Shown here: piece by piece, positions 25,501 to 37,682 of the stretch
Numbering within the stretch: position 1 is the first letter of the stretch
Layout of the letters: every line of letters starts with the position of its first letter
Assembly (NCBI GenBank): GCA_036971715.1
Contig: JAVHJL010000001.1
Span: forward strand, 3,348,001-3,412,000
Reading direction: 5' to 3'
Source of the DNA: Arthrobotrys musiformis
Taxonomy: Eukaryota > Ascomycota > Orbiliomycetes > Orbiliales > Orbiliaceae
DNA length: 64,000 bases
Notes under the pieces: generated by a model
Databases searched by the model: none
Told to the model about the DNA's origin: nothing
Seen by the model: the letters and a program-made list of their open reading frames with translations, nothing else
Made by a program: the position numbers and the translations under genes

Positions 25501-25884
25501 CTTACACCAGCACAATTAGTTGCTCACTCTTTTATGAGGGAGGACCATGAAGAAGAAGAATTCGTCGAGGAGGATGTTATGGATATGGAGGAGCTACTCG
25601 TTTCAGCAGTCGAGAAAGTGATATCGGAATCACCTCCGAAGTCCGGACTGCCCTCGCGGACTGCAAGTGTCAAATCACCGAAAGCGAGACCCCAGAGCTC
25701 GCGTAGACGCGCAGATGCGCCTGATAGCAAAACTGTCAACCATGACACTAGAAAAGCCGTTTTAGGGTCACTCGAAGATGTCGTGCGCAAAGTCGCAGAC
25801 GATCGAAAGGCCCTCGTCGAGAATGTTCTCACGGAGGGTGTGGCCAAATGGCTGAACGAGCTAGAGGACGCAGGGGCGGTTTAG
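22557..25884 (+). CDS. LST4: Folliculin-interacting protein (FNIP/Lst4 family)
   Basis: Likely the Lst4 partner of Lst7/folliculin. Together they act as GAP for the Rag GTPase Gtr2 and activate TORC1 at the vacuole when amino acids return. Two exons, 22557-23923 and 23979-25884, are joined at a Phe codon (RDRN-FFFLTLLTAFLGHH), giving about 1090 residues. The acceptor must be the second AG, because the first one gives an immediate stop. The FNIP N-terminal domain is split by low-complexity sequence: DVRVIIAQDS is near residue 54, and HPDWLDVLAPP plus RTVIICDNKLVSRRLVYLLAAFLP-type sequence spans about residues 460-525. A His-rich run near residues 227-240 (HHHNHHHHHHH) lies in a disordered insert. 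A Ser-rich middle and an acidic C-terminal region follow. It is convergent with the UTP8-like gene. Confidence 0.87.
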
Positions 25885-26926
25885 TACGTCTACCCTCAAG
25901 TCGACCTAACTCTTTGATTCTTCAACAGTGTCAATCATGTTACATTATCATTAGTATTATTATTGTACCAGCTTCTTTTTATCGGGTCTTTATGGCTTTA
26001 CATGGACGGAGAAGGGATATCTGTGGCGTTTTTGCGATTGTGTTTTCTATTTCTTCCTGGGTTTCTGATTTTCCTGTCTACTCATTTCATTGTTTCGTGC
26101 ACTTCTTACAACTTACGACTACCTTTTTTTTTTCGGGTAATTCTCAGCGTCTTGTTGATTTCCTACATATACCAAGGGGACATGGTTGTTTTGTTATTGT
26201 ATGGGATTAAGGGGTTAAGATAGGAGATTTGGGGGGTGGGGTGGTGTAAGTGTGCGCATAGGTGTGGGAGGTGTCTAGTCTAATGACCGTTACGGATCCG
26301 CTATGTCTCTTCCTTTTTTTAAGCTCAAATTTTTTTTTTTCGAGCATTTTGACTAATTCTTACGATTTTCCTTTCCCTCTCACTCTATTATTCTTCTTTG
26401 AACTTCGTAGCTTTTTTTTTTTTTTTTTTTTTTGAACTCTTATCTTTTTGGGGGATCTGGGTTAAGTGTTATCTCTCTTCTCTGGATGTGTGTAATTCTA
26501 TCCTTTGGTCCAGATGGGGATTGAGATGGGTTATAACGTTAATGGTCTAGGAGTAGGAAGTTCGGTAGCTAGTGAATTTATAAGTTATAATCAACAGCAT
26601 ATCATATGATCGTATGCATTAAGTCCTTGTCTAGATGTTGATATGTGGAACCTAGCTTACTCCCTTGCATATGTCTCGAAGGGTGAGGGTTTTACGAGGG
26701 TCGGGTGACTTTATGATCCCACGGTATACAAATATCAATTGAAAAAAAATCAAATCCTATAATAAAACAAAGTAATATACAGGAAGTATTCCTACACACT
26801 CGACGAATATATATAGAAAAAAGTATGAATCGGACATAAAAAGGAAAAACCCACAAATCAAAATCCGCCAGTAGACTGCTTAATATCTTGATTGATGAGA
26901 AGGAGAAAAAAAGGAAATAATATTGC
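25885..26926. other. Intergenic: 3' ends of LST4 and the UTP8-like gene
   Basis: Convergent 3' flanks, T-rich, with a 22-base T tract at 26412-26433. Open frames are short and shadow-like. No gene was seen. Confidence 0.55.
26412..26433. repeat. Poly(T) tract, 22 bases
   Basis: An uninterrupted run of T between convergent genes. It is the longest homopolymer noticed in the window, and its length is prone to sequencing error and polymorphism. Confidence 0.9.
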
Positions 26927-29879
26927 TTAAACCTCAATCCTCTCTAGAGAGTATGCTCCTACGCCCAAGTTCTTGCGATGCTTGTTGGCCCTTACCTCCC
27001 TCAGCTTCTCCGCCGCTGGGTTTGTGCTTCTCCTCCTGCTGGCCGCTGGTGGGTATCCCATTGGCAATACCGCGGCCTTCTTCTTTTCTCTTGCTACAAT
27101 CTCTGGTTTCTTCTGACGGCGTGGTCGAATATCGCCTGGACGGATTGACTTTCCGGGACGTGTGGATCGTGTCATGGCGTCACTGTAAGCTTCTGCACGG
27201 CTCAGGAAGTGCAGCAGGGCCTCGGAGACCTGAGCTGCACCTTCTAGAGATTCGCAAGTGGCAGAAACCTCGCTGGAAAGCGACTCGAGGAGCAATTCTT
27301 CTCTTTCGAATTCCTCCGCTTCATCGCTAACCGGCTCCGGTTTATCGATACCGTATTGGACCAATGTATCCTTCGCCAGGAGTAATCCCGTCATACCCGC
27401 CGCATCCACGGCGCTGGTCAAGAGGTCACAGATTAATCCCAGCCATTCGTCATCTTGTGGGCTCTCCGCGGTCTCGTTGATGTTCCCGGTGTTATCCCGT
27501 TCGTCCGCGTCACGGAGGAGCTCGCGCCGCAAGACACGGATCAATCCGGCAAGTTCTGCTCCGTTGAGAGTTTCCCTCAAGGTCCTGATGATAGCAGCCC
27601 TTGAGAATCTTCCGACGCGGAGGAGTGAAGCGCGGAGGATACGTTCTTTGACGTCGCTGAGGTCCAATAGTAGTTGGGCTTGTTCTAATGCCTTTTCGAC
27701 TTGCTGGGTTACCCGTTGAAGTTGTTCGTCATCGAGGGTTTCCTCGTTAAGGTCCATTTCATCGATGTCGTTTACGGCCGTGGTATCGGCGCCTTGGACT
27801 AGCTCCGTCATGACAATTTTAACGCTGGTAACAACCTCTTTCAATGGAATTGCAGACCTAGATGCATTTTCGAGGAAGAAGAGGAGTAGATTGAGTTCTG
27901 GGTCGAACTTTGTCAGAGCATCGACGAAGCCACTGCCTTGAGCTGGCAAGTTGGTGCATGAAAAGTACCCTTCCCACAGAAGGAACTTGAATACGTTAGG
28001 GACGGACATTGTAAGCTCTAGCTCCAAGGCACCGGATTCTGTAATGACAGGTTTGAAAACCATCCCGAGGATCGCTGCGACGAAGGATTGTGAGAGGTTT
28101 TCGAGCTCAGGGTCGGAATACTCTCCTTCCTCTGGTGGAGGGTAGAGGAATTCTGGAAGATCCTCATCTTTGGGCGTAGAACCATTCGAATGGGGAGATG
28201 TTGGCTCGACATGGCTGCCATTAGTACCATTCGATCCGTTGGTCGAGGCACCGTTGGCCATGGTTGCCTCAGTGAGGGCAAAGGCTCCTGTTTTACGGTC
28301 GAGTTTAACAAACTCTGCGAATTCCTTCTCGAAGCCGAATGCGTCGCCGTCTGCCGCAAGCTCGCTGAGAACTTTGAGGACATCGCGAGCGTGACCTTCC
28401 TTCTTGACTGAGTGCTCTTTCTCCTTGTCTTTCTCGTCTAGAACAGTGTATTTTCTCTTGCTTCCATCGAAATCCTCTTCTATATCAACGGACTTGACGC
28501 CCTTGCATAGAGAGTCGAGGATAGTATCTCCTGTGAAGAAACCGGATTTTGTGAGCTGAATAGCGAAACATCCATGTTGATTAAACCCGATTGCAACATC
28601 GATCTCTGAAATGTATCCGAGGAAGAGTAGAGAACTGTGAAGTCCTGAATCTTGTACTTGGTTTGTGCTGGACTTGCTGGTTGTGTTTAAGGTGCAGTGC
28701 GTGGCGCCGTATTTAGTGTTGTAAACACTGATCGCAGTCTCCGTAGATACGAATAGATTACTAGAGGAAGTGGGTAGGACGGAAGAGATGAGACTGCTGA
28801 TTTCTAAAAGGGCTTCAGGCTCTGGCGCTAGTTTCGAGAGGTCATAAGTTGTTATTGCCTTATCGACCTGACGGAACAGGGTGCCAGTTGGTGCGTGGAA
28901 TGTGAATTGGGATTTGTCTGCAGTTCCAGTAGTCGCTAATCTTATCTGCGCGAGTCTTCTGACATGGCCCATGGAAGAGGCATTCGATATTAAGTAGAAG
29001 GAAGCTTCGACATTGTTCTCTTTCCGTACTGTTGCATTCAAGGTCACAAGGATACAGTCGCCTGGCTTTGCTTGGTACCCAGCTAGCACTTCCAACCTGT
29101 TCTTCAGGAGAGTTTTCTTCGCCGTATTGACCGAGAGAGTAGTGGACATGAGAAGGGGTCCCTTTGTTCTGTGCGAAGGTGTATTGCGACTGTTGACTAC
29201 CCATCGTTCTACTTGAAGATCTGCAGACAGGCACTGAATGCTAGCATCTTCGGACACAACGAGGATGTCGTCGGCCGAAGGCTCATCATCGGCCTTTGTA
29301 TTGCAAGTGATATTATGTAGCGAGAGTACTGCAGAAGATCCGGATACTGGGCGCGAATGCTGTTCAATTGTGGTATCTAAAGGGCCAAAGTCGGACACCG
29401 GGGACGACACGACAGAGCTGGTGCGGGAGCTTCGTCGAATCGCCTGTTCCTTCCAACAAGATATAGAGCGGCTGTCCGACGATATTGAAGCATAAGACCA
29501 CCTTGTAGAGCCATTGGCATTTCTAATCGACAGTGGAGAGCAGCTGAATCGAGTGGTTGGAGGGGTGGAATAAGTAGATATTATACGAGGAGCTTGCACC
29601 TGATAATTCAAGACGAAAGTTTTTAGTAAAAAGCCAAATAGAAACGAAAAAGGTATGACAAGCCCTTACATCAATGATAGAGACACCATGACCATCTACT
29701 GCGATGGTAAACTCCGAGCGCTTTCGCTTCCTCGATGGACCCGACTGGATATGAACTTGGCTACCATGGCACTGCTTCGAAGAAGTTTCTGAAGCGTATT
29801 CTGTTCCAGAAAAGGGCAAAAGGGAGTAAGGATTGGACAGCGACACCGACGGCGCAGCTGTAGCTATAGATATGGCCAT
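26927..29879 (-). CDS. UTP8: U3 snoRNP/t-UTP component, Utp8-like
   Basis: Probable t-UTP subunit, acting in Pol I transcription and early SSU processome assembly; yeast Utp8 also takes part in tRNA export. Exons are 29670-29879 and 26927-29599, phase 0, with a 70-bp intron, giving about 960 residues. The start MAISIATAAPSVSLS and the block SRKRKRSEFTIAVDGHGVSI resemble the N-terminus of Pezizomycotina Utp8 proteins. The first half has beta-propeller-like composition (DLSKLAPEPEALLEISSL, NLFVSTETAISVYN). The second half is helical and Glu/Leu-rich. The protein ends in a basic segment (NKHRKNLGVGAYSLERIEV). Assignment rests on recalled family features rather than a catalytic motif, so another nucleolar beta-propeller protein (Nol11/Utp9 type) is the main alternative. 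It is divergent from ELG1. Confidence 0.72.
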
Positions 29880-29981
29880 CTTTGTAGATGAGTTGATGAA
29901 GTTCGACGGGATGCGAAGTTGTATGGATGCAAGTATCGTTCAAGAAAAATTTCCAGTTACAAAAAAATTTAGAGCCGAAAG

Positions 29982-30281
29982 ATGCCAAGCCTGTTCTCCA
30001 GATGTTTGTCGATTGAGGAATTGCCTGTTCTGGACACATGTCTCGCGTTGATTTCGAACGCGTTTGTTGTGGACGGTTGCGATATGTCGCAGCAGACAGA
30101 CCTCATGCAACTTCTCTTCTCGACACCCAACCCGACACTACCATCTATCGACATCATCGATGACAAGCTCCCCAAGACTTGGAACGCCATAACCATCCTT
30201 AATATCTGTCCATCCATCACGCCCTGTTCAGCCATCTACATCCCTTCAATCCTTCAAAAGTGTTTGGGTTATCCAAATTGA
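29982..30281 (+). CDS. Possible small ORF (99 aa) upstream of ELG1
   Basis: An ATG-initiated frame lies in the 545 bp between the divergent starts of the UTP8-like gene and ELG1. Its product (MPSLFSRCLSIEELPVLDTC...) is not recognised. It has balanced composition and several Cys. It could be a small gene, an upstream ORF in the ELG1 leader, or chance. Intergenic DNA elsewhere in this window holds chance frames of similar length, so confidence is low. Confidence 0.22.
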   Translation: MPSLFSRCLSIEELPVLDTCLALISNAFVVDGCDMSQQTDLMQLLFSTPNPTLPSIDIIDDKLPKTWNAITILNICPSITPCSAIYIPSILQKCLGYPN

Positions 30282-30423
30282 ATTGAGTAACAGAAATCGA
30301 ATTCGAATTAGCTTCTTGAGTGTTCTTGGAGCTGTGGAAGGCAGGCAGCGGTAGAACGACTACACCCGCTACGCTGATGGGGTTATAAATTCTCTCCTTG
30401 GACTCGCCCAGGCAGCTCTAGCA

Positions 30424-33400
30424 ATGGGCGGGAAGAAACAAAACCCCATATCCAGTATGATAGCTCCCTTTGACCCTGCTATAATCCAGTGTCTAACAGC
30501 CTTGGCTAGATTTCTTCATTGAGATTCCCTCTGCGAACAAGAACCCGATCATTGCCCCGCCTCTAGATAATGAACCGATTACAAATGAGCAACCTCAACT
30601 ACTGCCAGTGGCTGCAGAGTCCCTCCCTACTCCTGCAGCCGAAGTTACTCCTGCTGTCATAACCGATCTTGCCATAACAGAGGTTCCACCAGTTCCTGTC
30701 CAGAATGACAAGGTTCTGCACCCGTTCTTCGACAAGGAAACTCGTAAGCAGATGATGAAGGACACTCTATCTTGTCACCAATAAATCTAACCGGTTCACA
30801 GGAAACGCAATCCAGCTCCAGAAAACAAAATCCACCCCTAAAACCGACAAGGAAACACTAAACCTTCATAAGATACTGACACCGGACGACATGGGCAAAG
30901 TTACAAAGCCTCGAAAGCGGAAAGCTAGTAAAAAGGGAGGGAAAGCAGAGCATGGTTCGAGATATAGTCTACCGGGCTCGGAATATCACGACGAGTTAGA
31001 TGACCTAGTCCGGGGGGTTCATAATTCGGACGGCGACTTCCCAACACCCTCTTCGCCTCATAGTAGCGACTATGAAGACTCGAGTGTGGATGAGCTCCCG
31101 AAAGAGAGGGCCGTAAAGAAGAGACGAAAGAACAATGGAAGACTGATATCTTTGCCAACCCCACCAAGGTCTTCCGAGAAAGAGGCATCGCCTGCAACCA
31201 AGATTACTCTTGTTGGCCCGCCGGCGCGATCGTCCCCGCCTCCTACTACAATACCGACGAATACCGAATCCCCTCGACCTCTAGCCGATGGGACAAATCG
31301 TATTGTGCTTCACATAAAGAATCAACCATCAACAGGAGCCCTGCCGGTTGGACCTGCGCCGGTTGGAACTGCCGCTGCCCGTTCTGCTTTCGATTTGATG
31401 AAAAAGTCACTTGCACCTGCAGCCAAAACTAGGAGCCGAAGCGCATCCCCTCCCCCAGCTAGTACTACCGAGGGACCACCGGCTAAGAAGGCAAGAACAA
31501 GAGGAAGGCCACGGAAGTCCGTTGTAGATGTGGACTTGGCACCAGCGGACTTGGAGTCGCCAACTAGTCCCCAGGATGAGAAACGATCACTGATTGTTAA
31601 GCTCGATATTGGTAAAATCGCAGCGGTTAAGCTTATCCCACCCAAGTCCCGGCCAAAGCTTATCGTTAACCTAAAGCTGAGCAAGGAACTTCTTGAGAAG
31701 TTCGTTGTGAAGCCGCACCCGTTCTTTGCGAAAGTTAGCGAAAGACAGAAGCAAGCCGATGAATCTACTGCGAAACCGTCTACCGAGTCGAAACCACCTG
31801 TTTTCAAAGCAAATCCCTTTACGTTCCAGCCTAAACCAAAGTTCAAGGTTGAAAATCTTCCCCTCTGGCCCACAAAAGATAATATACATGTCCGAAATAT
31901 CAACGCCGAAGAATTAGTGCCAAACCCTCCAGCTCACGGACTCCTAAGTAATACGTCGAAGAAGGGGAAAACGAAGAAATCAGAGGTCACACCGGCTGAA
32001 TTCGTCTTAGAGAAACTATGCGAGAGATATTCAGGCTTGTACAAGAAATACTTATACAATGACGACTCGGACGGACCGCCAGTCTCTCACCCAGCAGTCC
32101 GTGTACCCGGAAGGAAGCTCATGGGAGCTAGCGAGATTGTTAGATTCATACATTCACAAATTGAGCCCTCGCGCCTCTACGCCGAAACCACGCATCCAGC
32201 CATCCGAGAGCTCATCAGGAAGATTGGGAATGGTCAAGAACTACTTACAGCATTCGACAAGTCCGAATGTGAAACACGGACTTGGAGCTCTCTGTACGAA
32301 CCAACTTCGAGTAGCTGTGTGTTACAAACTGGACAAGAAGCTTGGGAGCTAGGCCAATGGCTAGCGTGCATGAAAGTCACAGCCGTCGACAACGGAACGA
32401 ATTCCAAACCGAAAGCACCGGTTGTTAAAAAGAAGAAAAAGCCGAAGCATGAACTGGACAACTTTGTAGTTAGTGAAGGCGAAGATGAAGATACGATGTC
32501 AGATTTGACAGATCCTGAGGATGCGGAAAGTTTGCCGGCAGGCCCACATTTCTTGAAGGGGTTCAAGAATTCGGAAATTCGACGTAAGAGCAGGGCCGCT
32601 GTTCTTTCTACTGCTAATCCACATAAAAAGCGCTCGACTTCCCCACCCACGAGGCTTCCCAATGCTATTATGTTGAGTGGACCTCCGGGGGTCGGGAAAA
32701 CGGCTGCGGTGTTGGCAGCTGCCAAAGAACATGGCTTTCACGTTTTCGAGATTCACGCTGGAACGAAAAGAGGCAGCAAGGAGATTCAAGAGCTCGTTGG
32801 AGACATGAGCCGTAACCATTTGGTGCACCAGCCTAAAGTTCAGGAACAAGTCCCAAGTCCAGATCCTGAGCAACCTACGGTCCCCGGGTCAACCGGATTC
32901 AACTCATTTTTCTCAAAGAAAGACGCACAGCCAGCTCAGGGGGCCCAGGCTGTACCGGTGAAAGAGAAATCGAACCAGCAGCAACAACAATCTCTCATAC
33001 TTATCGAAGAAGCGGATACACTTTTTGCAGAAGACGTTGGATTTTGGAGGTACATAATCGCATTGATTCAAAAATCGAAGCGGCCGGTGATTATCACTTG
33101 CAACGACGAGTCGCTTATAAAGTGTATTCCCGAGCTGGATCTGTATGCGATCCTACGTTTCAAACCCGCGAGCCCCGATTTGGCAGCGGACTACCTATTT
33201 TGCATGGCAGCTGCCCAGGGACACTTTCTAAACAGGGCGATGGTTCGCGGTATTTACGAGGGCTACAATTACGACTTACGGAAGAGTATTGCGCATCTTA
33301 GCTTCTGGTGCCAAATGGCGATTGGTGATCGCACGTGGTGTAGCCGATGGTTTTATCTTAGGGACGACCCTGACAAGGGGAATTCCAGGAACGCAGCAGG

Positions 33401-34580
33401 TGAATTCAAGCGATCCATAAGTGATGGAACGTATCTCCCAGAAATGGAGTCATTCGGCCGAGATCTCGTTATTGGCGAAGACGGAAGACCGCTCGAGGCT
33501 GGCGAGGTCGACGAAGCTGCTGTTTGGAAAGATGTTCAAGATGGCGCTGGGGTTGACGTGGGCGACCGATTCTACCATGGAAATCTAGAAAACTGGATGA
33601 GTGCCCCTGAGAACACTGAGGATACTGATAGCCCTAGGAAGGGTAAGGCTCTGTTGTCAGCATATGGTGATTACATTGAATCCCTAAGTATGCTGGATGC
33701 GTACCAGGGGGTTGGTGTGTTCAACTATGAAGACGACCTCTATCAGATCGATCCCACACCAAGCGGCCTGAAGGATTTTAGGGAGGACGGCAAAGATGAC
33801 GACAAGGACTTATCGCCTGATGCTCTACTGGAGGTTACCCTGGTGGATGCGGAGAGAAAGAAAGACCCCCTTTCTACCAGCTCCTTACTATCAATTACGG
33901 GGCAGATTCTCGCACGCAATGCTTTGCGCGATGCGAGCCGTCTTCAAATGTCAGATGAAACATGCGATACACTATTCCCGCCGATTACAGAAGCCAGGAT
34001 TGTGGATATGATTTCGTCCAACCGCAAGTTTCGGGAAGAACATCAGAAGAAAACGCCGGAGGACCTACGGTGGCCGTTCGAGAAGGTCAAGTACGGGGGG
34101 CACTCGCAGTTGGAGCGACCAGTGCCGGTTCTGGTGGATACCATACCGTACGTTCGAGAGATCGCACGGTATGATCAACAGAACGGGGAGGCAGCACGGG
34201 AGATGAGTAGTTTGATATCCCAACGACCCGGTGGTGGCAAGAAGCGCACCACTAGAGCTTCCGCGTACGCTTCTGAGGGGAGAAGTCGTGGGGGCGCAAG
34301 GCCTCGTGGGGAACAATACTTCCGTGGGAATCTCAACGCGATGATTGGAACCGGGGGGTCCGGATGGGGTGAGGCGGTGTTCCTGTATACCCCGCGCCCC
34401 GAGCCAGAATTCGAAGGTGGCGTTGCCGAAGGAATCGAGCCGGTTCCAGAAGTCCATGAAGCGATAGAAGAGGCAAAACGGGGGCATGAGCAGGAGTTTC
34501 CGGAGATTAATATTATTGTACGACCTTCACGGAGACCAATTATTCATGACGACATTGAGGATTGGTCTTCCGATGCATGA
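30424..34580 (+). CDS. ELG1: PCNA-unloading AAA+ protein ELG1 (ATAD5 homologue)
   Basis: The large subunit of the Elg1-RFC-like complex, which removes PCNA (especially SUMO-PCNA) from DNA after replication. It also affects telomere length and genome stability. Exons are 30424-30454, 30510-30743 and 30802-34580, giving about 1347 residues. The tiny first exon is supported because splicing creates KKQNPISNFF, a perfect PIP box. A second FF motif (DKVLHPFF) is at residues 77-84. A basic, disordered region follows. The ATPase has Walker A GPPGVGKT near residue 715 and Walker B LILIEEADTLF near residue 820. The Glu-Glu in place of Asp-Glu is usual for this family. ITCNDESLIK is the sensor-like segment, and YNYDLRKSIAHLSFWC is the RFC-like helical region. 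The C-terminus is acidic. Confidence 0.94.
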
Positions 34581-37055
34581 TATGTAACATAGTGGTATAT
34601 TTTTCTTTGTTTTTTTCCCTTCCCCCACGGACGACGACGAACAGTGCCGATAACGACTATAGTATTTCTTTTCCTTTTTTTACATCTTTTCTATTATCGA
34701 TCGAAGCGTGTTACCTTTGGTGTACTCTTTTTCTTTATTCATGACCCTTCTTTACCTTTTTTTTCTTTCACTCGTTTACATTTAAAACGACACAAGATTA
34801 TGCATGAATATACGGAGAATGGCGTTTCTTCTTTCTTTTACTGTGCATTGACGGTTTAGAATGTATTATAGGCAAAAACTTTTAAGAAAATTGGAGGTAG
34901 CATCTATTTTAAAAAATGATGGTGGTTCTTTCGATCCTGTGTAATTTGCATCGACGGATATTCCAACAAGGTATTTTTATCGTTAGATACCTCCTGGCAC
35001 AGATCTGAGCACTTCATGCCATGATATTTAAATATAAACTTGTGAAGTGTATATGATTTCTAGAAGGATCGGGAGAGGGAGCGACGAAACTTTTTGTGTT
35101 TTGAAAAGTTCGGATGGTTTTTTGGGGGGTTAGCCTGATCCATGGATATCCATGGATAGAGCCAGGCAGCTGTTTGGTGTTGAAGGGCGAAGAAGATATG
35201 TTTCAGCTACAGGACTGTGCCATACTCGAGTTCGTTGTTTGGAAAAAAATCCAACAAGAGTGGAAAAAAAGATAACGGTCATTCGGGCACTGACGGCCGA
35301 AAAACAAGGTGAAGAATTAACTAGTTTAAAAAAGAGGGGATGTCTAAATATAGGATACTTGACCTTTTTTACCTTTCTTTCGAATTCTTTTTGATCAATT
35401 GCGACCCGTTGGTGCAGGAAAAAGGAAGACGAGGAGGGGTGGGCGCTTAAGGAGGCCCCTTGTCGAGTCCGGGCGCCCCAATTGCAGCCCAGGCGGGGGT
35501 TGAATGACGGATTAGGTCAAAGTTTTGGTGGAGGAACCGGATATCTGGGTCTCCCTCTTCTTCTTCTTCCTTTTTATTTTGAAGAAAGAGGTGATGTAGA
35601 CAATTCGATTGTTCGGCCTTGAAGTTATTTTTAAACGCCTGCTATGTCATGTCATTTCGCAATTCGGAGGTCAATTAGACAAAGAAAAATAAAATCCCTA
35701 AAAAATCGATAAAATAAAATAAAAAGAGCTAGAGGAAGAAAAAGGTATGTCGTCCCGGTGGGATAATTTAAATTGACAATATAGATCCGACGATGTCTTT
35801 TCATATGGGGTTGAGACAGCGGGTGTAGCAAAGAAAATGGAGGGGGGAAGAAACAGAGAAAGATTCAGACTGTACGTAAATGTATGTACCGGGGACCTCT
35901 CCCCCTCGAGAACCCGTCGAGATTTTCTGTGCCTTACAGGTGCATACATTCATTACCACATACATGTACATACTTTACGAGGCATTGACTACAGATAGAT
36001 GTTACCATAACGCAAAGGGCCTTTTTTTTTTTTTTGTTTTTGGCGAGAGGGAGGGGCAAGCGAGAGTCAGGAACAGAACGGGTACAGGATTAACAGGTAC
36101 AGGAAGTTGACACCCTAACCAGCACGGCCAAGTCAACAGACTTACATAAAAAGTGGATCTGTGTTTTATTCGACATGGACGAGACCGTATATGTATACGT
36201 CCTAGTGTATATGTGGAGGATGTACTTATGTACCAGCATAGGGGTGTGCAGGCGCCCACGACCGGGCTTTATACCGGGTCTGGACGATACCCAGCTATAT
36301 CGATCTCTGATATACTTTGCTGCTACTACATCGTCGACGGTTAAAAGCACATGTTCTCCTGGCGGGTACATGCTAATCTATACAATTAGATACAATTATC
36401 ATAGCTGAGAAGTATAGTATGTATAAGCATAATCTCGTTTTGTCCGTGGTTCGGCGCCATTGTGCAGCTGGCTTTTTTATATGATCGATGTCTAATATTA
36501 ACCTTTAATTTTGGTAATTTCGCGTGTACTTCCATTCCCTGCACCCATTACATATCACTTACATGTGTCTGTCTTGACTTACTTACACGTTATATTTGAT
36601 ATCATGGCGATGGCGATAAAATGCAATAAGGATTCGGAGATTGCCAATTACATGGAATTATAAAATAAGTCAGACTGGCTGGAGTTCCCAGGAATGCGAG
36701 GTTGTAGTTGTGACATTCCTCGGTGTCGTTGACTTATCTCGGTGTAGCAGCCCCACCCGCATATACAGACACATACTATAGTATAGTATACTCCATGATA
36801 TCCATCTACCTATCTTGGCCTCGCTGCCACCAGATATTTCCCGCCGCCTCCTCATCTTCCTCCCACCTTGTTAACTTCTTCCTTCTTCCTTCTTCCTTCT
36901 CTTCCTTCCCTCTTTATAGTTTACTCCACTTCGGCTATCAACGTTACGTGCATGCAACCTTGGAATATTTGATTTGATTCGATTTGGTTCACGATCGAAG
37001 AGAGAACAGACCGTCGAGTGAAGTATTATCATTCAACCTTATCGAAAGATATCTA

Positions 37056-37075
37056 CCAACCAACCAACCAACCAA
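37056..37075. repeat. (CCAA)5 microsatellite
   Basis: Five tandem CCAA units in the STE50 upstream region. Confidence 0.9.
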
Positions 37076-37455
37076 ACAATCATCTCCAACTCGACCAATC
37101 CCGTCCGTCCTCGACGGGACGACGACAGCAAGCTAACCAGTTCTCCGGACATACATGCAAACCGACTGACTGACGAACATTCGTACCCACCCGTTTGCTC
37201 CGCTCTGTTCTGCCCTGACTTGCCTCGCCCTTGCCTGACCCTGCCCGCTGTTGCTTGGTGCTTGGTGGGTGCTCCTGCTGCTGCTCGCTGCTCGCTGCAC
37301 ATCATTAGAACGGCAGCCGTCCCATTAGTTCGTGACCAAGACAAGACAAGGTCCTTGCATAAGTGCCATTGCATCCTTACCAAGTTAGCCGTCCGGTCTC
37401 CCGATTCGATTTGCTATTTGCTATTAATACACCCACCCATCCGTCCACCCCATCA

Positions 37456-37483
37456 TCAATCAGTCAATCAATCAATCAATCAA
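37456..37483. repeat. CAAT-unit microsatellite
   Basis: Imperfect run of tandem CAAT units, one interrupted by a G, in the STE50 upstream region. Confidence 0.85.
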
Positions 37484-37629
37484 ACCGACTGGACAACACA
37501 GGACAATACAATAGCATACCGGACAATACGAACCACAATACAATACAATACAAATACGGAGTGTACCTACATACATGACACTATAATCCACATATACCCA
37601 TTACTGGATCCCTTCCGCTGCTGCTGGTG

Positions 37630-37682
37630 CCACAGACACAGACACAGGCAGGCACAGGCACAGGAACAGGAACAGGCACAGG
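37630..37682. repeat. ACAGGC/ACAGGA short tandem repeat
   Basis: Degenerate six-base units (CACAGA, CACAGG, AACAGG) repeated over about 50 bases, in the same upstream region as the CCAA and CAAT repeats. Confidence 0.8.

Noticed and set aside
32990..33040. Walker B with Glu-Glu instead of Asp-Glu in ELG1 as a loss of activity
   Set aside because: The Glu-Glu form is normal in the ELG1/ATAD5 family as I know it, so it is not an anomaly.
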